Positions 17,750 to 25,980 of a stretch of DNA of 64,000 bases are shown one piece after another. The position numbers were made by a program, and so were the translations under genes. Positions within the stretch are counted from its first letter, which is position 1. Each line of letters begins with the position of its first letter. The stretch covers positions 2,769,501 to 2,833,500 of the forward strand of contig NZ_CP084530.1 in the NCBI RefSeq assembly GCF_023704175.1. Reading direction: 5' to 3'. Under the pieces are notes generated by a model. That model searched no databases. It was not told the DNA's origin and worked only from the letters and a program-made list of their open reading frames with translations. This DNA comes from Paenibacillus sp. YPG26. Its GTDB lineage: Bacteria > Bacillota > Bacilli > Paenibacillales > Paenibacillaceae.

Positions 17750-18058
17750 TTAGTGGTCCCCGTGATTGCCTTTGGAAGGGTTCGTGATGACAAAGCCTTC
17801 TTCCGGGAAATAGAGGTAATCAATCTTCACACCTTCCAGGAACGGGTCGCTTGGATCCAGGATCACATCGATTTCTTTGTCCGTGGTCACCACAGTGTCC
17901 TTATCCGTAGGCTTGGCCAAATCAAGGCCGTAGTGAGCATGGTCGCCATGGGAATGCGTGACGAACACTTTCAGAGCAAGACCTTTGCCCTGGTTCTCTT
18001 CCTTCTCAAGCTCTTTCTTAATGATCTTCGCCGCGTTGCGTGTAATCTTGACACTCAT
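17750..18058 (-). CDS. HesB/IscA-fold protein without cysteines
   Basis: A 102-residue A-type carrier (HesB/IscA) fold: ITRNAAKIIKKEL at the start, ALKVFVTHSHGDHAHYGL where IscA has its first cysteine, and FVITNPSKGNHGDH where IscA has its Cys-x-Cys tail. There is no cysteine in the protein; both positions are His/Asp-rich HGDH groups. It cannot ligate an Fe-S cluster as IscA does, but could bind another metal through His and Asp. Family membership is seen, the function is inferred. GGAGAGAG precedes the ATG, and the gene stands alone with a strong terminator. Confidence 0.8.
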   Translation of the reverse strand: MSVKITRNAAKIIKKELEKEENQGKGLALKVFVTHSHGDHAHYGLDLAKPTDKDTVVTTDKEIDVILDPSDPFLEGVKIDYLYFPEEGFVITNPSKGNHGDH

Positions 18059-18157
18059 GGCTCTCTCTCCTATTCGTAGGTTAAACCTAATATGGCTATT
18101 GTAAATAATCTGCCCCCCGCATGCAAGGAGCAGACCCAGGTTCAGCAGAATAAGACT

Positions 18158-18397
18158 CTACACGAGTGGATACTTCCGCTCCGCGCGTGTAACGAACCAG
18201 TTCATCAAGAACATCGACACGGCAATATCATCCAGCGGGATGAAGGGCAGCACATCAGGCAGTACCCAGTACAGCCCAGCCGGTACCAGGAACAGCAGCT
18301 TTTCGGGCAAGGGAATTTGGGAGGACGTGATGAGTCTGGGCAGCCGGCGGAAAATATGGGCCCAGCGTTTGAGCGACCATAACTTTTGTAGTTTCAT
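18158..18397 (-). CDS. DUF1232-type small membrane protein
   Basis: A 79-residue protein with a basic amphipathic N-terminus, then one or two hydrophobic segments carrying the DUF1232 core: PAGLYWVLPDVLPFIPLDDI, followed by an aromatic helix. The family is widespread and of unknown function (YkvA-like). AGGAGGGG lies seven bases before the ATG, and the bases immediately upstream of this site are the palindromic repeat described at 18415. It is 100 bases downstream of nothing on its own strand, so likely monocistronic. Confidence 0.75.
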   Translation of the reverse strand: MKLQKLWSLKRWAHIFRRLPRLITSSQIPLPEKLLFLVPAGLYWVLPDVLPFIPLDDIAVSMFLMNWFVTRAERKYPLV

Positions 18398-18414
18398 ATG
18401 TGTCCCCTCCTAAA

Positions 18415-18446
18415 AGTTTTGCGAAGCAAACTTACTTCGAAATAAC
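18415..18446. repeat. Palindromic repeat, 39-bp family, partial copy
   Basis: AGTTTTGCGAAGCAAACT, one base short of the full palindrome AGTTTTGCGAAGCAAAACT, with part of the spacer (ACTTCG). On the minus strand it abuts the ribosome binding site of the DUF1232 gene. Confidence 0.85.
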
Positions 18447-18514
18447 AAGACACAGATAAATAACGTTTGCGGTGCAGCCGTAACTACGAGAAATGCTTGG
18501 ACTTTCGGCCGCTG

Positions 18515-18565
18515 TTGTCTCCGGATTTCCTGATTATTTACAGGGTGGTCAAAATCCGGAGACAA
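18515..18565. repeat. Inverted repeat with 14-bp perfect arms
   Basis: TTGTCTCCGGATTT (18515-18528) and AAATCCGGAGACAA (18552-18565) flank a 23-base loop. The bases to the left, CGGCCGCTG, resemble those left of the inverted repeat at 31911. No ORF is involved. Confidence 0.8.
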
Positions 18566-18693
18566 AGGTATATGCTTCCGATGTAGCTTTCTTGCAGAAA
18601 GCTTGTAGGCGGTCGCTTCGCTCCTACAGTTCCAAGCTTCCCCTCCGTTACAACTGCCCTTACTGTTATTTTATATAAGTTCGTAATTTAAAA

Positions 18694-18765
18694 AGTTTTG
18701 CGAAGCAAAACTTGCTTCGGAAGCATAGGCTTAGTTTTGCGAAGCAAAACTTGCTTTATAACCGT
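18694..18765. repeat. Two tandem copies of the 39-bp palindromic repeat
   Basis: AGTTTTGCGAAGCAAAACT occurs at 18694 and 18733, a 39-bp period, with spacer TGCTTCGGAAGCATAGGCTT. The same palindrome and period occur at 42935-43086 with a related spacer. Confidence 0.9.
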
Positions 18766-18806
18766 GCCTATTCTTAGGATACCCGTTTTGCGGGTTCATG
18801 AATAAT

Positions 18807-19727
18807 TCAAGTCCGCATCGCTTCCGCCAGCAGCTCGGACACCTCGGCATATACATTCTCGAACTCCGCGGGCGGCAGGGGATTAACGCCTTCTCCTGCT
18901 TCAATGGTGAAGCCCGGTCTTCTGAACTCCTTGATGAACCAGTCCTTGTACCCCGCATCACTTGCGGTCAGCTTGACTGCCCGGTAACCCGATGCATAGG
19001 CGAACCGGTGAGCAAGCGTCTGCGAATCATCAGGTTCAAGATCCCGGTAATTCCAGTAAATCTCTTTCCCCTGTGTGTGCAGAGACAGGGCCAGCTCGAA
19101 GCTCTCCCACCGGGTCAGTTCCGCAAGCGCTGTCGCTTCCGGCTCGGTAAGCGGCGCTGTACCCCCATAATCTTGAGGGGCGGGCATAATAATCCCGCGC
19201 CGTGTCCGTTCCTCTTCCCAGTAGGCCGGGAACTGATCATTCAGATCCACTCCATGAATGTTCGCCTTCCAGCGGCTGAAGTCCGTACTTCCCTTATTCC
19301 AGCTCAAGAGCTCATCTGCATTCACATGGGCGGAAGTTACGCCCTCCTGTGATAAGTTCACACCGTCCGGATTGACCATAGGCACCGCCCACAAGGTAAC
19401 CTCCTTCAGCCAGGAGCTGGCCTCTCTACTCCAGCGTTCCGACGCCACGACGCTCGACGCGGCAATCTCTTCCACAAATCGCAGGAGCAGCGGAGAAGTA
19501 ATCCATTCATTCGCGTGCACCGAAGCGTTCATATGGATCGCGCGGGGACCAGTGCCCAGACGTAGACAGTGAATGGGCTTGCCCATGACACTTCGCCCGA
19601 TCTCCAGCACATCAAGCTGAGAATACGTGCACTGCAGCTGCTTCAACTGCTGAATCAGATCTCTATACAAATACTGACCGCCTACCTGAACAATCCGGCC
19701 TTTGCCATGCTGTGAACAGAACCCCAT
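18807..19727 (-). CDS. M14 family zinc carboxypeptidase
   Basis: A 306-residue protein. The zinc site is HANEW (first His and Glu) and SLHTQG (second His), with the catalytic Glu in FTIEAGEG near the C-terminus. The pattern fits the gamma-D-glutamyl-L-diamino acid endopeptidase (M14C) group that cleaves peptidoglycan stem peptides. No signal peptide is visible in the chosen frame, so a cytoplasmic role in muropeptide recycling or spore-cortex work is possible. The ATG at 19727 has AGAGGTGG upstream; the frame extends to 19811 without a good site. Confidence 0.88.
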   Translation of the reverse strand: MGFCSQHGKGRIVQVGGQYLYRDLIQQLKQLQCTYSQLDVLEIGRSVMGKPIHCLRLGTGPRAIHMNASVHANEWITSPLLLRFVEEIAASSVVASERWSREASSWLKEVTLWAVPMVNPDGVNLSQEGVTSAHVNADELLSWNKGSTDFSRWKANIHGVDLNDQFPAYWEEERTRRGIIMPAPQDYGGTAPLTEPEATALAELTRWESFELALSLHTQGKEIYWNYRDLEPDDSQTLAHRFAYASGYRAVKLTASDAGYKDWFIKEFRRPGFTIEAGEGVNPLPPAEFENVYAEVSELLAEAMRT

Positions 19728-19842
19728 GGTGCCACCTCTTTCAACATTTATCCATGCCCACACTGAAGAGCCGATCTGCCAAAATGCTGTGTTTGGTTCC
19801 ATTCTATGCACAGGGTACTGCCCAATGTTAATGATAAGATCA

Positions 19843-19880
19843 GCAAAAACCCCGGGGAACCTAAAGCTCCACCGGGGCTG
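19843..19880 (-). terminator. Intrinsic terminator of the racemase gene
   Basis: CCCCGG with AACC (19850-19862 region) pairs with GCTCCACCGGGG (19866-19877). The minus strand continues TTTTTGCTG. Confidence 0.85.
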
Positions 19881-19930
19881 CTGCCAAGCATGAAATTATA
19901 CATATCATGAATAAGTCCTAGGTACCGGCC

Positions 19931-20743
19931 CTATAGCATAGGATTCTGCCATACGACAGGTGTAAGGTTGATGTGTTCACCAAGCCACTCACAGGCAATG
20001 GATTGGAACATTTCCGCATCCCCGCTGCAAAAGAACTGGTGAATCGGCGTCTCATCGCCTCGGGCCAGCTGCCCTTTTTGATACAATACCGTGCTGATCT
20101 CCCTGGCGGTCTCATCCGCTGAGCTAATCAGTTTGACTTTGGGTCCCATCTCCTGCTTGATGGCCTTCTTAAGAAAAGGATAATGAGTGCAGCCCAGGAT
20201 TAGACAGTCAATGTCATTCTGCTTGATCTCTTTGAGCGCATCCTTAACGACTTCCTGAGACTCCTGGGTATCGAACACTCCCCGTTCCACCAGCGGTACG
20301 AGCGTAGGACAAGCCTCACTTACCACATGAATGTAAGGCGACAGCTCCTTCAGGGCTGCCGGATAGGCACCGCTTGCAATGGTTCCCGCCGTTCCGATCA
20401 CGCCGACATGTCCGGTCTTCGTCGTACTGATCGCCGCGCGCGCTCCAGGACGGATCACCCCGATGACCGGGATCGAGATCTTGGACGCAATGTAGTCGAG
20501 CGCAGCCGCTGTAGCTGTATTACAGGCAATCACGATCATTTTTGGATTAAATTGAATTAAATAGTCAACTATCTGCTCCGTGAACAAGCGAACTTCTTCC
20601 GGTGTGCGCGGGCCGTAGGGAGTACGTGCCGTATCTCCGAAGTAGATGACCTTCTCCCGGGGGAGCTGTCTCATGACCTCTTTCGCAACCGTTAGTCCCC
20701 CTACTCCCGAATCTAGTATTGCGATAGCTTGCTGCACGAACAT
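19931..20743 (-). CDS. murI: Glutamate racemase
   Basis: A 270-residue enzyme converting L- to D-glutamate for peptidoglycan. Both catalytic cysteines are present: Cys74 in VIACNTATAA and Cys185 in ILGCTHYPF. The N-terminus DSGVGGLTV and FGDTARTPYG bind substrate. The ATG at 20743 is preferred because AAAGGAAA lies five bases upstream; the ATG at 20761 has no site. It has its own terminator and no cotranscribed neighbour. Confidence 0.96.
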   Translation of the reverse strand: MFVQQAIAILDSGVGGLTVAKEVMRQLPREKVIYFGDTARTPYGPRTPEEVRLFTEQIVDYLIQFNPKMIVIACNTATAAALDYIASKISIPVIGVIRPGARAAISTTKTGHVGVIGTAGTIASGAYPAALKELSPYIHVVSEACPTLVPLVERGVFDTQESQEVVKDALKEIKQNDIDCLILGCTHYPFLKKAIKQEMGPKVKLISSADETAREISTVLYQKGQLARGDETPIHQFFCSGDAEMFQSIACEWLGEHINLTPVVWQNPML

Positions 20744-20914
20744 CCCGCTTTCCTTTTTCATAGGTTGATATGGAAAGAGCTTAATAGAACAACCTTCAGC
20801 CTTCTCTCCATATAATTCTCAACGTTACTTTATGACATTCCATCACAAAGCGTACCTAAATATTAACCCAATTTATCCGGGGGGACAAGGAAAGTGGAAG
20901 ATCTTACAAAATGC

Positions 20915-20940
20915 AAATAAGACCCCGAAGGGTCTCATAG
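20915..20940 (-). terminator. Intrinsic terminator of the YtxH-like gene
   Basis: AGACCC (20920-20925), CGAA loop, GGGTCT (20930-20935), then CTTATTTGCATTTTG on the minus strand. Confidence 0.75.
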
Positions 20941-20954
20941 GCTCATACAGCAGA

Positions 20955-21314
20955 TTACTTAACGGCTTCAACAGGCTCTGTTATCTCTACAGCACCCGCC
21001 TCATTATTCTCTACAGAAGCGGAGATTTGGACCTCGAGCTCTTTTTCTCCTACGACCGCGTTGACCTTCTTCTCACGCAGCGCATGAATGTGGCTGACTA
21101 CCTCCTGAGCTTTGCCTTTCACCTTATTAATCACTTCAGAAGTCTGCCCACCAACCTTGCCTGCGACCTCACGTGATTTGTCACTGACCTGACGGGCACC
21201 GTCCGCGATATCCTTGCGCAGCTCACTGCCTTTCTTAGGAGCCAGCAGCAGAGCTGCGGCCGATCCGATTACACTTCCTACGAGCGCGCCCAACCAGAAA
21301 TTCTTTTGACTCAT
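20955..21314 (-). CDS. YtxH domain protein
   Basis: A 119-residue protein. One hydrophobic helix at residues 6-25 (WLGALVGSVIGSAAALLLAP) is followed by KKGSELRKDI, the YtxH hallmark, then a long Ala/Lys/Glu amphipathic helix and an acidic tail. Relatives are general-stress proteins of unknown mechanism, anchored with the bulk in the cytoplasm. GGGAGAG precedes the ATG. It is a single gene with its own terminator. Confidence 0.88.
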   Translation of the reverse strand: MSQKNFWLGALVGSVIGSAAALLLAPKKGSELRKDIADGARQVSDKSREVAGKVGGQTSEVINKVKGKAQEVVSHIHALREKKVNAVVGEKELEVQISASVENNEAGAVEITEPVEAVK

Positions 21315-21460
21315 TTAACATCTCTCCCTTACGGCACCCGGATACCCAAGACCAGCTTCTTATCAGGGCGAATGCCTATATTGTTGATTCATTATAAGCA
21401 GCCTGGGCTTGTCTTGACACAGAGGAAGCTCAGTTACAGGAAATTTAATTTATGCGGTGA

Positions 21461-21506
21461 ATAAAAAAGCCCGGACCATGATCGTTGACCATGATTCAGG
21501 CTTGAG
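21461..21506 (-). terminator. Intrinsic terminator of the YutE-like gene
   Basis: AAGCC ... TCATGGTC pairs across an internal repeat with GATCATGGTCCGGGCTT. The minus strand ends in TTTTTTATTC. Confidence 0.88.
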
Positions 21507-21557
21507 TTCTGCTAGCCGGATGTGCGGAGACAGGTGTTGGCCCGGTGGCATCCGAAT

Positions 21558-21986
21558 TTAGTTAAGTTCACGATCCAGGTAATCTCTAACCTTCGCTGCA
21601 AAAGACGTAAGCGCATCCGGAAGACGGGTCACGAGCTCGCTCAGCCCATCTTTGCGCCAGTCGAAATACTCCTGAACCAGCGGTCTGCGAAGCCGTACCA
21701 GCTCTGTCAGCAGTGCTGCAAGCCCGCTGTCCACGACCTTCTCATCCAGCATAATATCGATAATATCCTCATAACTGCTGGCATCCCGCATGATGAAGCC
21801 GTCGATGAGATAACTCCCCACATCGGTCACAACCTCAATACTCAGGTGCAGCGCTCTCTCTTCAGCGAATGCATAGAGAAGCTCCTGCTCCTGATTCAGC
21901 TGGGCCCCCGCCTGATTCAGCACCTCGATAATCTTGGGAATCATATTCAGCCGCCGCTCAATCTGCTCCCGGTTCACATAGTACAT
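21558..21986 (-). CDS. YutE-like protein (DUF86/HepT-like fold)
   Basis: A 142-residue all-helical protein starting MYYVNREQIERRL. It has the HepT/DUF86 layout: an early IEVVTDVGSYLIDGFIMRD and a late RLRRPLVQEYFD. Classic HepT RNase toxins have R-x4-6-H-x-Y; here the His is Gln (RRPLVQEY), and no MntA-type nucleotidyltransferase lies beside it. I recall the same Gln in B. subtilis YutE, so this looks like the housekeeping YutE branch, not a toxin. It starts 13 bases after the Dabb gene, with AAGGGG upstream. Confidence 0.8.
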   Translation of the reverse strand: MYYVNREQIERRLNMIPKIIEVLNQAGAQLNQEQELLYAFAEERALHLSIEVVTDVGSYLIDGFIMRDASSYEDIIDIMLDEKVVDSGLAALLTELVRLRRPLVQEYFDWRKDGLSELVTRLPDALTSFAAKVRDYLDRELN

Positions 21987-21999
21987 AACTCAGAACCCC

Positions 22000-22287
22000 T
22001 TAAAATTCGTAATCTACGGCGAACTGTGATTCACGTACCTGGCTCATATGCTCGATCACTTTCTTATGCTCTGGATGCACCTGATAGCCCTGAAGATCCT
22101 CAAGCGATGCAAAAGTTGCGATCAGTGCAATATCATAGGAGCGCTCAGAGCGCAGAACATCGGAGCCAATCTGAATATCCACCAGCTGCTCCACTTTCCC
22201 TTCCAATCCGCGAAGTACGGATACGGTTCTCTCTACACTTTCAGGTGAAGAATCTTTCAATTTGAACAAGACGACATGCTTAATCAT
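22000..22287 (-). CDS. Dabb (stress-responsive A/B barrel) family protein
   Basis: A 95-residue dimeric alpha/beta-barrel domain. Typical features are MIKHVVLFKLKD at the start, LRSERSYDIALIATF in the centre and YQVHPEHKKV near the end. The family is small and stress-linked, with no catalytic assignment in bacteria. AAGGAGAG lies nine bases before the ATG at 22287; a further ATG at 22353 has no site. It is cotranscribed with the YutE-like gene. Confidence 0.9.
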   Translation of the reverse strand: MIKHVVLFKLKDSSPESVERTVSVLRGLEGKVEQLVDIQIGSDVLRSERSYDIALIATFASLEDLQGYQVHPEHKKVIEHMSQVRESQFAVDYEF

Positions 22288-22443
22288 TTCGCGCTCTCTC
22301 CTTCTGTATGGAAATGGTATTCCAAGTGGATAACCCTTAGGAGAATATATCATGGTTAGGGGAAAAGCAAAAGTTAATCAATGGACCCGATTAGATTAAA
22401 CCTTATCCTAATATAGGAGTTGAATATAGCATGAGAAGACACA

Positions 22444-23196
22444 CTAGACGACTTTTTCGACCCTGAATAATCTCATTAGAAATTGGGCAATCAGTGCAGT
22501 TACAACACAAATGGCTCCGCTGATCGCAGCATAACGGAAATCCAGGTAGCTGAAATCCATCCGAAGATAGTTGACCGCCGGGAAGGCTACGACAATTCCA
22601 ACTAATATCAGCATTCTGAAAATCTTCAACACAGCCTCACTTCCGTTGGTCGCCCACACAATAGCGTTGGCCATGTACAGAAATGCAGCCACACCCAGTA
22701 TCACGGTCAAAGTCGAGGACAACAGACTGACAGACCACACCGATCGGAATCCGAGCGCAGTATAAATACACCAGATCAGAACACCGTTAATGAGTGCCAT
22801 GACGACAACACGGATTAGGGCGAACTGCCACACCGCCAGCATAATTTTACCGGGCCGAGACACCACTGCCAGCAGAAAGCTCAAGTTCTTCTCTGTCTTT
22901 TCTTTGGTGAAGAACTGCAGCACATGCGGAATGCCTACATAGAGTGCAAATACAAGTAAGGGTGACAAAAAGCTAACAGCAATTAGAGAATTGGTAAACA
23001 CCAGCCGGTACTCACGGGTCTCGTTTAACTTACGTAATAGCGGAACAAAGCCATCAATGGACAGACCCAGACTTTTTTCCAACTCCCCCAGCTGGCCAAT
23101 CGAAAATACGAAAAAAATACCAAACATCAGCACTTGCATGGTCAACGACCTTCTCCAGTTCAGAGTCTTCAGATCTTTTCTTAACAATGGCAGCAT
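22444..23196 (-). CDS. ABC transporter permease (ABC-2-like)
   Basis: A 250-residue membrane protein with about six helices and no other domain. The layout, with KDLKTLNWRRSL before helix 1 and EKTEKNLSFLLAVVSRP in the first cytosolic loop, is the ABC-2 exporter pattern. It lies 32 bases after the ATP-binding gene and forms a two-gene exporter with it. The substrate could be an antibiotic, a lantibiotic or sodium, and cannot be read. The start at 23196 has GGAAGGAGAGG upstream. Confidence 0.85.
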   Translation of the reverse strand: MLPLLRKDLKTLNWRRSLTMQVLMFGIFFVFSIGQLGELEKSLGLSIDGFVPLLRKLNETREYRLVFTNSLIAVSFLSPLLVFALYVGIPHVLQFFTKEKTEKNLSFLLAVVSRPGKIMLAVWQFALIRVVVMALINGVLIWCIYTALGFRSVWSVSLLSSTLTVILGVAAFLYMANAIVWATNGSEAVLKIFRMLILVGIVVAFPAVNYLRMDFSYLDFRYAAISGAICVVTALIAQFLMRLFRVEKVV

Positions 23197-23228
23197 GTAA
23201 AGCCTCTCCTTCCCAGCCATGGGTTACT

Positions 23229-24149
23229 TTATTGTTGCACGGCGGCTTGTTTAGTTCTTCTATAAAAATCCTCGAGCGAGTTTTTTTCTTTAAAAAACTC
23301 CTCCACCTGAACGCCATGCTTCAGCAAAACCTTCAGCGGCTGAGCGATAAGCTCTGGTTGGACCACGAATGTTACCGATTGTCCATCATGACCCGCTACC
23401 GTTATCCCCTCAATAGTACGCAGGAGCTCGGCCACTGTGTCCGGATTACGGCAGGTAACAATATAATGCTCACTGATCCCGGTAATCTCTTGAAGCGCTT
23501 GATTTGCCACAATTCGGCCTTGGTGGATCATAATCACCTGATCCGCAATTTTCTCAATATCATACAAGTCATGTGAGCTTATAAGGATAGAAGTGCCCTG
23601 CTCTGAACAAATTGTGCTCAGCTTATCCCGTAGAAAAATCTTAGAATCCGGATCAAGGCCGCTAAAGGGCTCATCAAGAATCAGCAGTTCAGGCTCGTGC
23701 AATAATTCACGTATAATCATCAGCTTCTGCTTCATACCTTTAGAATACTGCCTTACTTTTACGACATTTTTCAAATCAAAGTGTTGCACAAGCATGTTGA
23801 AGCGCTCCACAATACTCTCTTTATTCATTCCGCGAAGCCGCCCAAAAAACAGCGCATTCTCCCACGCCGTCATTTCACCGTAAAGTCCCCCTTCATCAAA
23901 TACAATGCCAAAACGGTTCCTGTTCTTCTGGCTCATATTATAAGAAGGCTCGCCAAACATACTGCATCTTCCCCCAGTTGGTGGGTAGAGGCCTGTAATG
24001 CAGCGGATCGTTGAAGTCTTCCCTGCCCCGTTCTCACCAATCAAAGCACAGATTTGCGCCGGATGAGTAACGATATTTACATTCTGAAGGACCTCATGAC
24101 CTTGCAAGGTCAGGTTAAGTTCGTGTGTTTCAATAACCGGAAGTGTCAT
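23229..24149 (-). CDS. ABC transporter ATP-binding protein
   Basis: A 306-residue ATPase. Walker A is GENGAGKTS (about 38-46), signature YSKGMKQK, Walker B LLILDEPFSGLDPDS, and the His switch ISSHDLYDIEK. The tail of about 90 residues is the extension seen in CcmA/NatA-type exporter ATPases. It is the first gene of the pair with the permease, preceded by AGGAGG. Confidence 0.93.
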   Translation of the reverse strand: MTLPVIETHELNLTLQGHEVLQNVNIVTHPAQICALIGENGAGKTSTIRCITGLYPPTGGRCSMFGEPSYNMSQKNRNRFGIVFDEGGLYGEMTAWENALFFGRLRGMNKESIVERFNMLVQHFDLKNVVKVRQYSKGMKQKLMIIRELLHEPELLILDEPFSGLDPDSKIFLRDKLSTICSEQGTSILISSHDLYDIEKIADQVIMIHQGRIVANQALQEITGISEHYIVTCRNPDTVAELLRTIEGITVAGHDGQSVTFVVQPELIAQPLKVLLKHGVQVEEFFKEKNSLEDFYRRTKQAAVQQ

Positions 24150-24648
24150 GTTCTACCTCCTTGGACATTTCAATGGATAGTCTGTGTGTTCGATGTCACT
24201 TCTTCTCTTAAATGGAAGTTGAAGTTATCATTTCGTCATGCAAACGCTCGGCAACAGATCCCCCCTTTCTATTTATCAATATGTAAATTATTAGGATTAT
24301 TACTTTATACATCCAAATGATAAAGGTTTTATAAAACATAAGCATATAATATATGTCATTATTTTTTTATTATTGGATCACAGGTGGTGAGTGGATATTT
24401 AAATACGATAACGAAAAGGATTAAATCCAAGAAACAGGCGATTTAGTAACATAGGGCTGTTATAAGAGAAATGACCAGCCCGCCATGCATAGAAGCCACA
24501 GAACCTTTTAAACACTGGATGATAGTTCCATTTACTCTTAGCTGAGTATGGCAATAATCTAAACTTCTAAGCCGGCAAAAAAAAAGTAATGGCACTCAAA
24601 CATGCCGTTACTTAAATGACAATTAGAAATCTGGGTTTTGATCTATCC
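24150..24648. other. Intergenic region, leader of the ABC exporter
   Basis: The half near 24250-24400 is AT-rich and likely holds the minus-strand promoter of the exporter pair. The other end carries the wecB terminator. I see no gene, riboswitch or repeat here. Confidence 0.6.
24575..24613 (-). terminator. Intrinsic terminator of the epimerase gene
   Basis: AGTAATGGCA (24585-24594) pairs with TGCCGTTACT (24603-24612) with one mismatch. The minus strand continues with nine T. Confidence 0.93.
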
Positions 24649-25758
24649 TCACTCTTCAAAAAAATCTAAAATAATCCGCGCAATATACTCAGAGGCGTAT
24701 CCATCCCCAAATGGATTGCTCGCCTCGGACATGCTTCTGTAGGCCTCCTTATCATCCAGCAGAATAGCAATCTCGCGATAAACACGCTCTGCCTCAGTAC
24801 CTATACAGCGGAGCGTTCCCGCCTCCACGCCCTCGGGCCGCTCGGTCTTATCCCGCAGGACAAGTACCGGCTTGCCAAGGGACGGCGCCTCCTCCTGAAT
24901 CCCGCCTGAATCGGTTAGTACAAAGTGACTGCGCGCCATGAAGTTATGCGTGGCTACCACATCCAGCGGTTCTGTGAGATGAATGCTTGCCCTGCCGCCA
25001 AGCATCTCCCCAGCCAGCTTCACGATTTCAGGATTCGGATGAACCGGATAGATGAACTCCACATCCTTGCGCTCTGCGGCAATGCGTGCAACGGCTTCGA
25101 ACACGCCTTTCATCGGCTCGCCCCAATTCTCTCTCCGGTGCATGGTCATAAGGATCCATTTGCGGGATTTATCCAGCTTCGCAAGGAGCGGATGCTTAAA
25201 CTTCTCCTGAATGGTCCACTGGAGGGAATCAATGACTGTATTCCCGGTAACATGGACATTCGCAATCCGGTTCTCGGCAGCCAGTTGAAGCCCGGACTGG
25301 ACGGTTGGCGCAAAATGCAGATCAGCCACCCGGCCGATGAACTCGCGGTTCATCTCCTCCGGGAAAGGCGCGTATTTATCATAAGTCCGCAGGCCAGCTT
25401 CCACGTGTCCAATGGGAATTTGTGAATAATAAGCGGCAAGCGCGCCCATAAATGCGGTAGTCGTATCCCCATGAACGAGAACAAGCCGGCATCCCGATGA
25501 GCGAATCACTTTCTCAATACCGGTCAGCACAGACACACTGAGCTCGGTCAGACTTTGACCGGGCTTCATTAGATCCAGATCATAGTCGGGCTTAATCCCG
25601 AATACCTCAAGCACTTGGTCAAGCATTTCTCTGTGCTGGGCCGTGACACATACAACCGGTCTTAGACCGGGGGTACGCTCTAATACTTTTACCAGGGGAG
25701 CCATCTTGATCGCCTCAGGCCTCGTCCCGAATACCACGAGCACACGTATATCTTCCAT
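24649..25758 (-). CDS. wecB: UDP-N-acetylglucosamine 2-epimerase (non-hydrolysing)
   Basis: A 369-residue GT-B-fold enzyme interconverting UDP-GlcNAc and UDP-ManNAc, supplying ManNAc for teichoic acid linkage units or surface glycans. Characteristic motifs are VFGTRPEAIKMAPL, VTAQHREMLDQVL, HVEAGLRTYDKYAPFPEE and DSGGIQEEAPSLGKP. AGAGGAGGAG lies nine bases before the ATG at 25758; the frame continues to 25815 without a site. It diverges from the glycan-transferase run starting at 25981. Confidence 0.96.
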   Translation of the reverse strand: MEDIRVLVVFGTRPEAIKMAPLVKVLERTPGLRPVVCVTAQHREMLDQVLEVFGIKPDYDLDLMKPGQSLTELSVSVLTGIEKVIRSSGCRLVLVHGDTTTAFMGALAAYYSQIPIGHVEAGLRTYDKYAPFPEEMNREFIGRVADLHFAPTVQSGLQLAAENRIANVHVTGNTVIDSLQWTIQEKFKHPLLAKLDKSRKWILMTMHRRENWGEPMKGVFEAVARIAAERKDVEFIYPVHPNPEIVKLAGEMLGGRASIHLTEPLDVVATHNFMARSHFVLTDSGGIQEEAPSLGKPVLVLRDKTERPEGVEAGTLRCIGTEAERVYREIAILLDDKEAYRSMSEASNPFGDGYASEYIARIILDFFEE

Positions 25759-25980
25759 ATCTATGTTCTCCTCCTCTAGCAATTTACTTCGGTAGTATAT
25801 GAGAGTGAACCGCAAAGCGTATCGGCGTGGAGACCCTGAATGACCTTTCCTCCTATAACCAGACTTTTCAGCCCTTCACTACAGCCAACTATTTTGCCAG
25901 GGACCGGGCCAATGGCGTTATTCTATGAAGCTAGCAATGCATAGGATGGAGCAAGCTTTCACAAAGGAGGGAAAAGCATT

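Larger units (their letters stand above)
18398..18806. other. Repeat-rich intergenic region without a gene
   Basis: This stretch holds three copies of the 39-bp palindromic repeat family, a large inverted repeat (18515-18565) and a smaller GTAGG/CCTAC hairpin near 18607-18629. I see no coding frame with a ribosome binding site. Confidence 0.7.

Noticed and set aside
21558..21986. HepT/MntA toxin-antitoxin module
   Set aside because: The catalytic His is Gln and no nucleotidyltransferase antitoxin gene lies beside it.
24150..24648. Riboswitch or small RNA in the 500-base gap before the ABC exporter
   Set aside because: I looked for T-box, SAM, lysine and PreQ1 landmarks and found none; only AT-rich sequence and a terminator are seen.
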